Source: Pseudovibrio sp. Tun.PSC04-5.I4 (GTDB lineage Bacteria > Pseudomonadota > Alphaproteobacteria > Rhizobiales > Stappiaceae). Taken from it: 64,000 nt of DNA. The stretch lies in NCBI RefSeq assembly GCF_900104145.1, contig NZ_FNLB01000005.1, positions 49,012-113,011 on the forward strand, written 5' to 3'. Shown one piece after another: positions 35,619 to 45,700 of this stretch. A program made the position numbers and the translations under genes. Every line of letters begins with the position of its first letter. The stretch's first letter is position 1. The notes beneath the pieces were generated by a model that did not search any database, was not told the origin of the DNA, and saw only the letters and a program-made list of their open reading frames with translations.

Positions 35619-36398
35619 ATGCGTATTATGGGTTTGGCAGCTGTAGCAGCAATTGCGTTGGCAGCAGTTTCTGGCGCGGAAGCGAAAGATTGGACAAAGG
35701 TTCGTATGGGCACCGAAGGCGCCTACCCTCCATTCAACTTCACAACGGCTGACGGGACTCTTACCGGCTTTGACGTAGAAATTGGTAATGCTCTTTGTGA
35801 CGAGCTCAAGCTTGAGTGTACATGGGTTACTCAGGATTGGGATGGCATCATCCCTGGTCTCATAGCTGGTAAGTACGACACAATCATTGCATCCATGTCC
35901 ATTACCCCAGAGCGGATGGAAAAGATCGCCTTCTCTGCGAAGTACTACAACACCCCACCAGCAATCGCTATTCGCAAAGGCTCCGAGTTGGCTTCTGCCA
36001 CTGCAGAAGGCCTCAAAGGTGTACGCCTTGGCGCTCAGGGCAGCACCACTCATTCTCAGTTCGCTGAAGAAGTCCTGAGCGGCTCTGACGTTGCTCTTTA
36101 CCCTACTTCTGAAGAATACAAGCTTGACCTTGAAAATGGCCGTGTAGACGCTGTTGTTGATGATGTGATGGTTCTTGATCAGTGGGTCAGTTCTGATCAG
36201 GGTTCTTGCTGTAAGATCCTCGGCACCATGGAGCCAGTAGAAGCGATCCACGGCAAAGGCGCAGGCATTGGCGTTCGTAAGGGTAACGAAGAGCTTGCAG
36301 CGATGTTCACCAAGGGCATCTCCGCTCTGCGTCAAAACGGCAAGTACAAAGAAATAAACGACAAGTACTTCAAGTTCGACGTTTACGGTAGCGAATAA
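35619..36398 (+). CDS. Periplasmic amino-acid-binding protein of an ABC importer (SBP_bac_3 family)
   Basis: 259 aa with a signal peptide (residues 1-23, ending GAEAKD). The family signature GFDVEIGNALCDEL is at about 50-63, and VRMGTEGAYPPFNF at about 28-41 begins lobe one. Cysteines are present near 59, 67, 196 and 197. It resembles HisJ/ArgT/octopine-type binding proteins for basic or polar amino acids. No permease or ATPase genes accompany it. Codon use is GC3-richer than the surrounding debris. It lies between two inverted IS6-type ends and looks like captured chromosomal cargo. Confidence 0.85.
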   Translation: MRIMGLAAVAAIALAAVSGAEAKDWTKVRMGTEGAYPPFNFTTADGTLTGFDVEIGNALCDELKLECTWVTQDWDGIIPGLIAGKYDTIIASMSITPERMEKIAFSAKYYNTPPAIAIRKGSELASATAEGLKGVRLGAQGSTTHSQFAEEVLSGSDVALYPTSEEYKLDLENGRVDAVVDDVMVLDQWVSSDQGSCCKILGTMEPVEAIHGKGAGIGVRKGNEELAAMFTKGISALRQNGKYKEINDKYFKFDVYGSE

Positions 36399-36449
36399 GA
36401 GGCATTAAGCTTCCAGCTTATACGACTGAAAGTGACTCGCTATTTGTAC

Positions 36450-36480
36450 CCTCGGGTGGTTTTTACTACCCGAGGTATTT
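36450..36480 (+). terminator. Rho-independent terminator after the binding-protein gene
   Basis: CCTCGGGTGG (36450-36459) pairs with CTACCCGAGG (36466-36475) around a 6-base loop, followed by TATTTT. It lies 51 bp after the stop of the binding-protein gene. Confidence 0.8.
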
Positions 36481-36482
36481 TG

Positions 36483-36660
36483 GTCGAGTAGGCCGAGGGG
36501 ATTTCACCCTCAGCCTCTCACAGAACCGGACGTGATACTCTCGCATCATCCGGCTCTTGTCATCCAACCCATAGGGGTTTTGTTGTTTCTTAAAATTCTT
36601 CCCAACGACAACATCCGTTGTCTAAATGGTTGATCTCTAGATTCAACAGGATGACCGATC
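36483..36660 (-). mobile_element. 3' end of a group II intron (domains V and VI), truncated
   Basis: On the minus strand, 36556-36523 reads GAGCCGGATGATGCG then AGAGTATCACGTCCGGTTC. This is 34 bases matching domain V, with the AGC triad, a GAGA loop and a closing GGTTC. It is followed by a domain VI-like stem and CTACTCGAC. The sequence from 36557 to 36660 would be the adjacent intron region, cut off by the IS6-type end. No reverse transcriptase remains. Confidence 0.65.
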
Positions 36661-36850
36661 GGCTCTGTCGCAAAGATTTTTGGCGTAGAATATTATTCTA
36701 TACCTCAAAGTTTATAATCACGTATTTCGCGTCTGAGCTACCAGTTTGGAGGGGAAATAGACGCTTCACGCTCTAAAACGGAGCAGCAAGCCAAAGTGAT
36801 AGAAATATTTTCTAACTTTTTAGGCCTGATCCAAAGTTTGCGACAGAACC
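36661..36850 (+). mobile_element. IS6-type miniature element, including the right arm of the 77-bp inverted repeat
   Basis: Begins GGCTCTGTCGCAAAG and ends with the complement of GGTTCTGTCGCAAAC, so it has IS6-like terminal repeats but only 190 bp and no transposase. Bases 36661-36737 are identical to the inverted copy at 35362-35438. It is inserted in, or replaces the 3' part of, the istA fragment. Confidence 0.55.
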
Positions 36851-37664
36851 CGTGCGGTGATCCGTGCCCATAGCTTTTGTTTTAGCAATTGATGGGGTAC
36901 CGAGTAATAGTGACGGCCAATATCAACATGGTAATCAAAACCTGCGCGGCACTGCTTCCATTCGGCATATACGTATGGTTCAATCGGCAACGGCTTCAGA
37001 GCTGACCGATCCAGGCGTTCGAACAAATCACGGCGGCTGGCACCTAGATGACGACTGACCTTGCCGTTGAGCTGATCCAGAAGTGGGCGAATCGCAGCGT
37101 TCACCTCATCAAGGCCAAAGAACCGCTGATTGCGCAGCCGCGCCAAAATCCAGCGCTCAGCTATCAGAACTGCGCCTTCCACCTTCGCCTTATCTTTGGG
37201 TTTACGCGGACGGGCTGGAACAATCGCCGTATCGTAATGGTTGGCCATATCGCCATAGGTGCGGTTGATCGCCGGATCATAAAAACAGGCCTTGGTTACA
37301 CCCGCCTTAAGATTGTCCGGTACCAGTTGTGCGGCCACGCCGCCGAAGAACTCAAACGCCCTGACATTACTGGATATCCAATCAGGCAGGCTCTGCGTCC
37401 AACTGGCTTCAACATAAGTGTAACTGGAGGCCCCCAAGGTGGCGACAAAAATTTGTGCCGTGCGCACCTTGCCGGACTTTGGGCAAACCACATCCACGGT
37501 CTGACCCGCATAATCGAGAAACAGACGCTCGCCCGCAGGATGACACTGGCGCATCACCGGCGACAGCTTACCTGACCAACGGGTGTAAAGTTCACAGTAC
37601 CGGCTATAGCCAAAGCCGTCAGGATGAACCGCCCGGTACTCTTCCCAAAGCAACAGAGAGCACC
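36851..37664 (-). pseudogene. IS21-family IstA transposase, both ends missing
   Basis: The minus-strand frame carries LLLWEEYRAVHPDGFGYSR, LFLDYAGQTVDVV (catalytic Asp) and DNLKAGVTKACFYDPAINR with the downstream catalytic Glu region, all typical of IstA after its N-terminal helix-turn-helix. The N-terminal about 130 residues are absent because a transposon end begins at 37665, and the C-terminus is replaced by IS6-type sequence. No istB is present. Confidence 0.8.
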
Positions 37665-37715
37665 ACAAAGCGTGGGGTATTTGCTGTTTTGGGCCATTGA
37701 TGCGACGGTGTTAGG

Positions 37716-38378
37716 ATGGCTTCACTCGGGGAAATTATCCAGCTCAAAATCCGCCTTTTAGGGATCAGCCCGATGATCTGGCGCCGGATCCTTGTTTCAT
37801 CATCGACCACCCTGCACGAGTTGCACGGGATTTTACAGGTGGTGATGGGGTGGGATGGCATTCATCTGTTTCAGTTTGATATTCGGGCCGTCGACTATGG
37901 TTCTTGGGAACTACATATGGCGCGCCCGGATAATTCGCTGTGCGATTTCGGATTTCGCCGTAATGATCGGTTTTTCTACAATTACGATATGGGAAGTTAC
38001 TGGCGACACGAAGTCCGTGTTGAAAGCTTATTGGATACTGATCCCAAGAAGTTCTATCCAATTTGCACCGGTGGAACATGCGCTTGCCCACCGGAGGATT
38101 GTGGAGGAGCGAGCGGGTTTCTAGTGCGCCGGGATGAGGCCAATGACTATGACGCGTGGCGAGACTTGGACCTCTTATCTGGCTTTGCGAAAGACCTTCT
38201 GGACTGTCGTGACACGGAACGAAGTCTGAGTGACCTGGACTTGGAGGAACTGCAGTTTGCCGTAGACCGAGTGAACGGCCGAGAGCCTTTCACATCCTGG
38301 CGTTTTTCACGCAAACAGTTGAATGCTTATTTTCGGGAGGGACGACATCGGGAGTTGATGCACCAGCAGTTGATCTGA
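37716..38378 (+). CDS. Plasmid pRiA4b ORF-3 family protein
   Basis: 220 aa. The N-terminus IIQLKIRLLGISPMIWRRI followed by TTLHELHGILQVVMGW and HLFQFDI is the signature of the pRiA4b ORF-3/IS1096-associated family (about residues 7-55). A cysteine cluster CTGGTCACPPEDCGG (about 116-130) could bind metal. The family is common as a passenger of transposons; its biochemical role is not known to me. Confidence 0.75.
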   Translation: MASLGEIIQLKIRLLGISPMIWRRILVSSSTTLHELHGILQVVMGWDGIHLFQFDIRAVDYGSWELHMARPDNSLCDFGFRRNDRFFYNYDMGSYWRHEVRVESLLDTDPKKFYPICTGGTCACPPEDCGGASGFLVRRDEANDYDAWRDLDLLSGFAKDLLDCRDTERSLSDLDLEELQFAVDRVNGREPFTSWRFSRKQLNAYFREGRHRELMHQQLI

Positions 38379-38499
38379 CCTGTCCAGAATCGAGCGATTT
38401 TGAACAGGTCGCGGGGCTCTGTTCAAAACTTAGCTTGACGGGGTATAGGACACAGGTAACATTACGGACACCTATTTCTTTACAGTGCACTGAGCCGAT

Positions 38500-39078
38500 A
38501 TGTCCAGAATATTTGCCTACGCTAGGGTGTCGACCTCCGACCAAGAAACACAAAACCAAGTCGCGGAGATTGAAGCGGCTGGGTTCAAGGTCGAACCACA
38601 CCGCATTGTTACAGAAACTATCTCCGGGTCTGTATCCATTGCGCTACGCAAAGGTTTCGCCAGTTTGCTGGAGAAGCTGGAACAGGGGGATGTGCTTATT
38701 GTCACCAAGCTTGATCGGCTTGGTCGCGATGCCATTGATGTGTCCAGCACTGTGGCACGGCTTGAGCAGCTTGGCATTCGCGTTCACTGCCTTGCTCTGG
38801 GTGGAGTGGATCTGACGAGTTCCGCCGGAAAGCTCACCATGGGTGTGATCAACGTAGTCGCCCAGTTTGAGCGCGACCTTTTGATCGAGCGGACACAGGC
38901 TGGTTTGGCGCGCGCAAAATCAGAAGGGAAGACCCTGGGACGCCCACCCGCTCTGTCTGGTGAACAACAAGACATCGTACGCCAAAGGCTGGCCAATGGC
39001 GAGAGCATCTCTGCTATCGCACGGGACATAAAGACCAGCCGGCAAACTGTCATGAGAGCTCGGGATGCTGCCGGGTAA
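38500..39078 (+). CDS. Serine recombinase (resolvase/invertase family)
   Basis: 192 aa, standard resolvase length. YARVSTSDQETQNQ carries the catalytic Ser at about residue 10. LVTKLDRLGRD-type motif (VTKLDRLGRDAIDVS) is at about 68-82 and a C-terminal helix-turn-helix at about 160-185. It would resolve cointegrates formed by the transposase that starts 15 bp after it. The upstream 120 bp may contain its res site. Confidence 0.9.
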   Translation: MSRIFAYARVSTSDQETQNQVAEIEAAGFKVEPHRIVTETISGSVSIALRKGFASLLEKLEQGDVLIVTKLDRLGRDAIDVSSTVARLEQLGIRVHCLALGGVDLTSSAGKLTMGVINVVAQFERDLLIERTQAGLARAKSEGKTLGRPPALSGEQQDIVRQRLANGESISAIARDIKTSRQTVMRARDAAG

Positions 39079-39093
39079 GAAGGGCTAGTAGAG

Positions 39094-40479
39094 ATGGACA
39101 TTCAGGTAAAGATAGCGATCACCGCTCCAGATGGGGAGATACATGAATTTAACATTGCCGCTTTTGAAAAGGGGCATGTAGACGCCGCCGAGATCGGACT
39201 AACCATTGAGGAAAGCAAGGAGCTTTTGGTGAAACTGCAACGGGAAATTGTTGCGGCCCAAACAGCGGCGTTTTGCGCTGCACGTTCAACTTGCCCAAGT
39301 TGTGCAGCTAGACTTAGGCGAAAAGGCAGCAAGCGTATTCAATATCGAACCGTCTTTGGCGATATCACCATAAACAGCCCACGCCTCAATCATTGCGGAT
39401 GCCAGCCAGGGTCTGCCCAGACCTTCAGCCCACTGACAGAACTACTGCCCGATCATGTCGCGCCGGAAATGCTCTGGCTGGAAACAAAATGGGCCTCGCT
39501 GGTCTCATATGGCATCACAGTAGATTTGCTTAAAGACGTACTGCCAATCGGGAAGCGTCTGAATGCAGAAACCGTACGCAGGCATTTAGGGCGTGTTGCA
39601 AGCCGCATGGAGGCTGAGTTGGCCGACGAGCGGTACAGTTTTATCGAAACCTGTGCCTTTGATCGGGAACACCTGCCAAACCCGGAAGGCCCGATCACGG
39701 TTGGCATCGATGGCGGATATGTGCGATCGCGCGAAAAGGGCCAATCTCATTTTGAGGTCATGGTTGGCAAATCCATCCCCACAGACCAACCAGATCGTTA
39801 CCTTGGCCTTGTGCAAAGCCATGATGAAAAACCAAAACGGCGATTGCATGAAGTCCTGAAAGAACAGGGTTGGCAAGAAAATCAGCAAGTCACATTTATG
39901 ACCGATGGCGGCGAAACTGTCATCAATATTGCCCGTAATATGGCCCCTGCGTGTGAACATCTTCTGGACTGGTTCCATGTCACGATGCGCATCACCGTGA
40001 TGGGGCAATATGTCAAAGGCCTTGCCCATCTGAACTCGAATGAGGCCGGGGAGATGGCCAGTGCGCTTCGTCAGATCAAAGGGTATCTATGGAATGGCAA
40101 TCTGCATGATGGGCAGGCGGCCATAGATGATTTGGTCATGGACCTTGACGAAATCGAAACGGAATACGCCAGCATTAAGGCCCTACGAAAAGCAGCAGCC
40201 GAATTCCAGACTTACATAGCCAACACCGCCTGGATGATCCCGAACTATGCAGAACGACGACGTTACGGCGAACGTGTTTCTACCGGCTTTGTCGAAAGCA
40301 CTGTCAATACCGTTGTCGGTAAGCGGTTTTGCAAACGCCAGCAGATGCGCTGGTCAAAAACCGGTGCTCATCTCATGCTGCAAACCCGGACACGCACGCT
40401 GGACGGCACACTGCGCACAAAGTTCCGGCAATGGTATCCGGGCATGAAGCCAGACGGGGAAGCAAAAATGGCAGCCTAA
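39094..40479 (+). CDS. ISKra4-family transposase
   Basis: 461 aa. It has an N-terminal region with a zinc-finger-like CPSCAARLRRKG (about residues 69-80), GVIDGGYVRSR-type catalytic motif (VGIDGGYVRSREKG, about 204-217), TFMTDGGETV (second Asp, about 269-278) and a late FVESTVNTVVGKRF (catalytic Glu, about 399-412). The gene is intact, so the transposon may be mobile. Confidence 0.85.
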   Translation: MDIQVKIAITAPDGEIHEFNIAAFEKGHVDAAEIGLTIEESKELLVKLQREIVAAQTAAFCAARSTCPSCAARLRRKGSKRIQYRTVFGDITINSPRLNHCGCQPGSAQTFSPLTELLPDHVAPEMLWLETKWASLVSYGITVDLLKDVLPIGKRLNAETVRRHLGRVASRMEAELADERYSFIETCAFDREHLPNPEGPITVGIDGGYVRSREKGQSHFEVMVGKSIPTDQPDRYLGLVQSHDEKPKRRLHEVLKEQGWQENQQVTFMTDGGETVINIARNMAPACEHLLDWFHVTMRITVMGQYVKGLAHLNSNEAGEMASALRQIKGYLWNGNLHDGQAAIDDLVMDLDEIETEYASIKALRKAAAEFQTYIANTAWMIPNYAERRRYGERVSTGFVESTVNTVVGKRFCKRQQMRWSKTGAHLMLQTRTRTLDGTLRTKFRQWYPGMKPDGEAKMAA

Positions 40480-40495
40480 TTGCCCCACGCTTTGT

Positions 40496-41244
40496 TGTAC
40501 TCTCCTTTGAGGCAGACTCAAGGGTTTGTGAGGTCTGTGTTCCATTTGATGGAGTTGGTTTTACCGGTTCCTGACTTTTCAATCCTGTCGCGCCGCGCAG
40601 ATGGCTTGAAACTTTCAAATCCCAAACCGCGAACGAACTCAGAGCCAGTAGAGCTGGTAATCGATAGTACAGGCGTTAAGATCTTTGGTGCCGGAGAATG
40701 GCAGGAAACCAAGCATGGAACCAGGATAAAGCGCAGAACTTGGCGCAAACTTCACCTTGGCCTTGATCTGAATACCGGCGAAATCGTATGTTCTGAACTG
40801 ACCGAAGACAATGTTGGTGATCCAACCGTTGTGCCGGATCTGTTGGATCAGATCGAAGATACAGTTGCCACGTTCCTTGGTGATGGCGCTTATGATGGGG
40901 CGCCTGTGAGGCAAGAATTAGCAGACCGTTTTGAAGGTATCGAGGTCATCATTCCACCTCCCAAAACAGCTATCCCCGGCTCACAGGCTACGACCACTCC
41001 CACTGCTCGCAACCGGGATATTCTTGCCATTCAAAAGAACGGCAGGATGTCTTGGCAAAAGCAAACCGGATATGGCCGAAGGTCTCGAGGCGAAACTTTG
41101 ATGGGTCGCTTTAAGCAGGTGATCGGGACCACGCTCCGGTCACGAAAGTTGAACAATCAGAGGACAGAGGCAAAACTTGGCGTCGCCGTTCTCAACACAA
41201 TGACCGCCCTCGGACGCGCCACGTTCGAGAAGGTTTCTGCATGA
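40496..41244 (+). pseudogene. IS5-family transposase lacking its N-terminus
   Basis: The frame enters at the transposon border and contains LRQTQGFVRSVFHLMELVL, then VIDSTGVKIFGAGEW (catalytic Asp), FLGDGAYDG (second Asp) and RSRGETLMGRFKQVIG (catalytic Glu), to a normal C-terminus. About 60 N-terminal residues and the start codon are missing. Confidence 0.82.
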
Positions 41245-41314
41245 TCAGATGCATGGGATTGGGCAAGCTGCAAGCTAATTTCGAATTGTGCAACAGCGCC
41301 ACGCCAGTGTGCCA

Positions 41315-41446
41315 GAAGCTAGAAAGGCCATCGGTAAATTCATCGCCTTTTATAATCAGAAACGCCCACATTCATCGCTTGACTGGAATACCCCGGATCA
41401 GGCTTACTTCAACCACCCGCAAGGCATAACTCAAGCTGCGGCGTAA
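41315..41446 (+). pseudogene. IS3-family OrfB, C-terminal fragment
   Basis: 44 codons read EARKAIGKFIAFYNQKRPHS and LDWNTPDQAYF, the classical C-terminus of IS3-type transposases, ending at TAA 41444-41446. The rest of the gene is missing. Confidence 0.75.
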
Positions 41447-41489
41447 TCGGAGCCGATCTACTTATAAAACACGATCAACTGTCCAAACA

Positions 41490-41643
41490 AACGGGACCAC
41501 CTCTCTTCAATCCAAACCGTGACATCGCCGCGACGACGCAAGCTTTCATTATACTTCGACCAGTTCGTCACTTTGTATTTGGCTTTGGCAAACTTATGTC
41601 GGCGATCAGCATTGGCTTTAAACGGCATGAAGTGAATCTTCAT
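41490..41643 (-). pseudogene. IS5-family transposase, N-terminal fragment
   Basis: Minus-strand frame MKIHFMPFKANADRRHKFAK followed by YKVTNWSKYNESLRRRGDVT, the usual N-terminus of IS5/IS903-like transposases, about 50 codons. It could be the missing start of the IS5 gene at 40496-41244, now in opposite orientation. Confidence 0.7.
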
Positions 41644-41697
41644 TGAAGGAAATATCAGCCGGAATATACGCCTGAAGCGTATTTATGCAACAGCGCC

Positions 41698-41784
41698 AAT
41701 CAGAGGGCCGAAACAAAGATTGGCGTTAGCATTCTCAACACAATAACCAAACTCGGCAGGCCCGCGTTCGAAGCAACCCCATGA
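41698..41784 (+). pseudogene. IS5-family transposase, C-terminal fragment
   Basis: 28 codons NQRAETKIGVSILNTITKLG plus RPAFEATP then TGA, closely similar to the end of the IS5 transposase at 41160-41244 but diverged, so from a second copy. Remainder lost. From 41785 to 42055 no gene is seen. Confidence 0.65.
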
Positions 41785-42055
41785 CCTGAATTTACGGGTT
41801 TGGGCGTGCTTTAAGCTATTCACGACCCGTGCAACAAGGCCGGGTCAATCAGTTTTCCAGGTTATCACGAGCCTTGCAGAATAGCTGTGTCCAAAGGTAA
41901 GCCAATCTTAACCATCGGAAAACTTTGCGACACAACCCTCACTGGAATACCTCTTGCTTTACCCAAACATCAGGCATCCGAATATTATTTGCAACAGGGC
42001 CGTTATAATTGCGTATATATTAATTACACGTATAAAGTTTGGGGATTAGTTTTCA

Positions 42056-42799
42056 ATGAAAATTACTATGGTACAGCAAATCGGATTGTATACCGCCTGC
42101 ATACTCGGCACGCTGGCATGCTGGACCGTGTTCCCATGGGGCATTGTTTGTATCCCGTTCGTATATACAGTCTGTTGTATCGCTCCCATATTACCTATTA
42201 TCAAAAACGACAAGCCAGAGAGCATTAACGCTACGGAGCTCAAAACCTCATTATTGATATTCGCAAGTCCGCTTCTTCCGATTCTACTTTTAGCTTTAGA
42301 TAATGGCTTAATAATTCGCGTTGTCGATGTACTAATAAGTACAGTACAAGTCATGAATATTGCTGAAAATAGTACTGATCTTGATAAGTTATTAAAGGCA
42401 AACTCAGAATACCTAGGAAGTGTAAACCAAGCACAAGACATGATTTATCTTTTATTTTTTGGGTATTCTTCTGCATCTTTGATGTCTTTTTATACGATCA
42501 GACATGCGCAGTCATTCTATCGCACTTTGCTGTTTTACGCCAATGTAACAAACCCTAAAAAGGCATTAATAACATGTATTGTTATTATGATATCTTTATT
42601 GTCCTCCCTAATATGGATGGTGTCTGACTGCATTACCCCTCAACGATCTTCACTGCACGTAGTTGTTGACTTTTGCTATGCTTACAAGCTTGGAGACTTC
42701 TTCTTCCTTACAAACTTATTATTCGTATCAATGATCAATATTATCTTTTTTTGTTTTATCTCAATTGCGGTGATTGCCGCGACATGGAGTGAAAAGTGA
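42056..42799 (+). CDS. Polytopic membrane protein coupled to the RTX gene, possible immunity or accessory protein
   Basis: 247 aa with about five hydrophobic segments (roughly residues 9-50, 66-95, 130-147, 168-190, 213-243) and few charged residues. No conserved domain recognised. It is AT-rich compared with the transfer genes. The stop overlaps the GTG start of the giant RTX protein (GTGA), so both are translated together. An unknown inner-membrane protein placed immediately before a secreted protein with a glycine-zipper segment fits an immunity protein; this is inference. Confidence 0.65.
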   Translation: MKITMVQQIGLYTACILGTLACWTVFPWGIVCIPFVYTVCCIAPILPIIKNDKPESINATELKTSLLIFASPLLPILLLALDNGLIIRVVDVLISTVQVMNIAENSTDLDKLLKANSEYLGSVNQAQDMIYLLFFGYSSASLMSFYTIRHAQSFYRTLLFYANVTNPKKALITCIVIMISLLSSLIWMVSDCITPQRSSLHVVVDFCYAYKLGDFFFLTNLLFVSMINIIFFCFISIAVIAATWSEK

Positions 42800-45700
42800 C
42801 TGTTACCGCAAATCCTATTTCAAATGAAGAATATGAAGGTCTAACCACCGAAGACAAGAAGAATGCTTGGACTGCAGTCGGCCTATCTTTGAATGCTTAT
42901 TGGAGCAAGATCGATATTTTGCTTGAGAGTGCAATTCAAAATGCAACTAGTGAAAAGGTTATTGGTGAACTAGTTGAAATGCAAAAGTATGCTAGCAAAG
43001 CTGGTGCTGCCTTCGGTGTAATTTTCTCTGCTGTTGATGAATTTGTTCTTGATCAGACTGACCGTAGCGTAGAATGGAGCACCATCAGGGTTGCTGTCAG
43101 AGCGCTCATAGGCTGGGGAACCGCTGCTGGTACCGCGGCATTGGTTGGAGGGGCGGCAGGTTTTTCCGTCGGAGGCCCTTTTGGAGCAGGTGTCGGGATT
43201 GTATCTGGAATTGTCGCTAGCTTTGTCACCGACAACGCTGCCGTTTTCATTCTCGATTCTATAGAGAACTCGTTTGACCTTGAGTTCTTTGCTCAGGAAA
43301 AAATTCCCGAGATGTACGCGATACATGCTGGCTATGGTCATTTTGTTGATGTTCGCGAAGGCAACACAATCCATGTGAATGGCGGCCGCAAAGCACCGAT
43401 GGTTGCTGCAGGAAGCGGTAACGATACCATTCATGGCTCTGACCAAAATAGCCAAGAGTACGGTGCAGACAATATCGACGGTGGAAGCGGTAACGATACG
43501 ATTTATGGTCAGCGCGGGAATGATGTGCTGTACGGCGGCACCGGGAACGATACCATCTATGGGGGCGATCATGATGATGAGATCTTGGGTGGGAATGGAA
43601 CTGATACCATCTATGGAGGAAGTGGGTCAGATGTGATCTACGGCGGAGAAGGGGATGATGTCATCTCTGGTGAAGGAGGTTCAAATTACTCTGATCCAAC
43701 AGAATCCGATAGCGATGAAATTTATGGGATGGTCGGTGATGATAAGATTACGGTAGGTGTCGGTGATCATTTAGTCTTTGGTGGAGAGGGCAATGACGTG
43801 CTCGTTGGCGAGGAATCCAGCGGTGACTTCCATGGCGGAGCGGGTGATGACAAAATTACAGTAGAAGGTGCCGAAAGCGGGCAAACTCATGTTTTTGGAG
43901 ATGGGGGCAACGATACCATTAAGGTTGGCAAAAATGTTGATCAGGTTGATGGGGGCGATGGCGATGACAAAATTGAAGTAACCGATACAGATGGTAACCG
44001 TATGGTCATAACCGGAGGGGCAGGCTACGACAACATTCATGGCTCCTCTGATGGTGAGGATATTTACGGTAATGATGACCATGACGTCCTTTATGGCCAT
44101 GAAGGGAAAGATAATCTTTATGGCGGTGATTCCAGAGACACACTGGATGGAGGAGATGACACCGATATTGACCGCCTGATGGGGGGAGATGGAAGCGACA
44201 CCTATTACGCTTATAGTAATGATATCATTGATGACTCCGATAATAGCGGAAAAGTCTTCTTTAATGGCATATTGCTAAACGGTGGGGAGATAAAGAAAGA
44301 CTCCTGCGATGACGACGATGAAAAAAATAAGAGCGACGATGAAGACACGATCGAAGGTCGCAAAGGAGAAATCTATCATCGCAGCAATAGTGGCCTTACC
44401 GTCGAGTACAATGGCCAAAAGCTCACCATTAAGAGCTGGAGGTCTAACGGTGATCTAGGAATTTCCTTCGACCCGGAAGGTCCTGAAGGTGGCGACTCCT
44501 GCGATCCATCACCAGATCATTATGGATCTCCGTTGGTTCTTGATATGGACGGAGACGGCGTCGAACTGATTTCGCTTTCTGATTCAGTTTCATTTTTTGA
44601 CATTGATAGTGATGGTATCAGAGAAAGAACCGGTTGGGTTGCAGCAGATGATGCTCTCTTAGCTCTGGATAAAAATGGGAATGGAGTCATCGATGACTCC
44701 AACGAGCTGTTCGGATATGGGGAAACTTTTTCTTCTGGCGACGATGATACGTTTTCTGGTCCTGGTGGTCTTAACATACGGTATGGCAACGGTTTTGATG
44801 CTCTAGCCTATTATGACTCAAACAATGATGGCAAGATTGATAAAAATGATGACATATTTTCTCAATTACAGATCTGGCAAGATGCAAACGGCGACGGCGT
44901 TTCCGACACAGAAGAGTTGAAATCTCTCGCTGAGGCGGGAGTTACCAGCCTGTCTTTGAACTCAAGTCCGGCGAACGAAAAGAATCAAGAGAATCTTGTA
45001 ACAGACAAGGGAACATACTCTGGCGTAAATGGCGAACAGGAACTTCTCGATGTTTGGTTCAAGTTCAACCAATACGACATCAAATACGAGGCGATAAATA
45101 ACGTCGGCCCCGCAATACTTGCACTTCCCAACCTATCTGGAGGAGGCCGTGTTCGCGATTTGCAAACGACTTGCTCGGAGGATCCAGTTCTCCTTGAGCT
45201 TGTCGAACGTTTTGCCAACTTAAGTATTGATGGCGTTGATCAAGTAAGTGATCTTGTTGACCAAATTTTGTATCGTTGGGCAGGCACCTCAGTTGATCTA
45301 GAGCCGAGTTCCCGCGGCACTCATCGTGGCGTTTTCGCGGATGCGCGGAAAATCTCAGTAATTGAGGCCTTTGCAGATACGGAGTTTAGGCAGCATGACA
45401 GCAAAAGCCCTCTCCCCAAGGCGGGTGCTGTACTGACAGACCAGTATGCGATGATCCACCGCAATATGCTGGCCCGATTGATGGTTCAAACCGATTTAGG
45501 TAGTGAGTTACTGCCTGAACTTCAGCTAAGACCTCCGCATTTTCTGATTTTGGAAGCAGAGGTTTCAAGCGATGTTGCATTGCAACGCCTCGCCGACAAT
45601 GCGCCGGCGGGTTGGGCCGAGAAAATGGCCTTCTACCATGCTGGCTTGCAATTGTTCGACACCGTCTTTCTGTCGTTTTTCGATATAAAGCAGCTTGATA

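Larger units (their letters stand above)
37665..40495 (+). mobile_element. ISKra4-type transposon with resolvase and pRiA4b ORF-3-like gene
   Basis: Bounded by a 13-bp inverted repeat ACAAAGCGTGGGG (37665-37677) and its complement (40483-40495). It holds three plus-strand genes: a pRiA4b ORF-3-like protein, a serine resolvase and an ISKra4-family transposase, all intact. Flanks differ (istA fragment left, IS5 fragment right), so a deletion followed or accompanied insertion. Confidence 0.65.

Noticed and set aside
35601..36335. 244-aa minus-strand open frame over the binding-protein gene
   Set aside because: Antisense shadow of a clear SBP_bac_3 protein with signal peptide and terminator.
43400..44200. 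Short regularly repeated DNA that could suggest a CRISPR-like array
   Set aside because: The period is 27 bp in frame and encodes RTX nonapeptides; there are no unique spacers.
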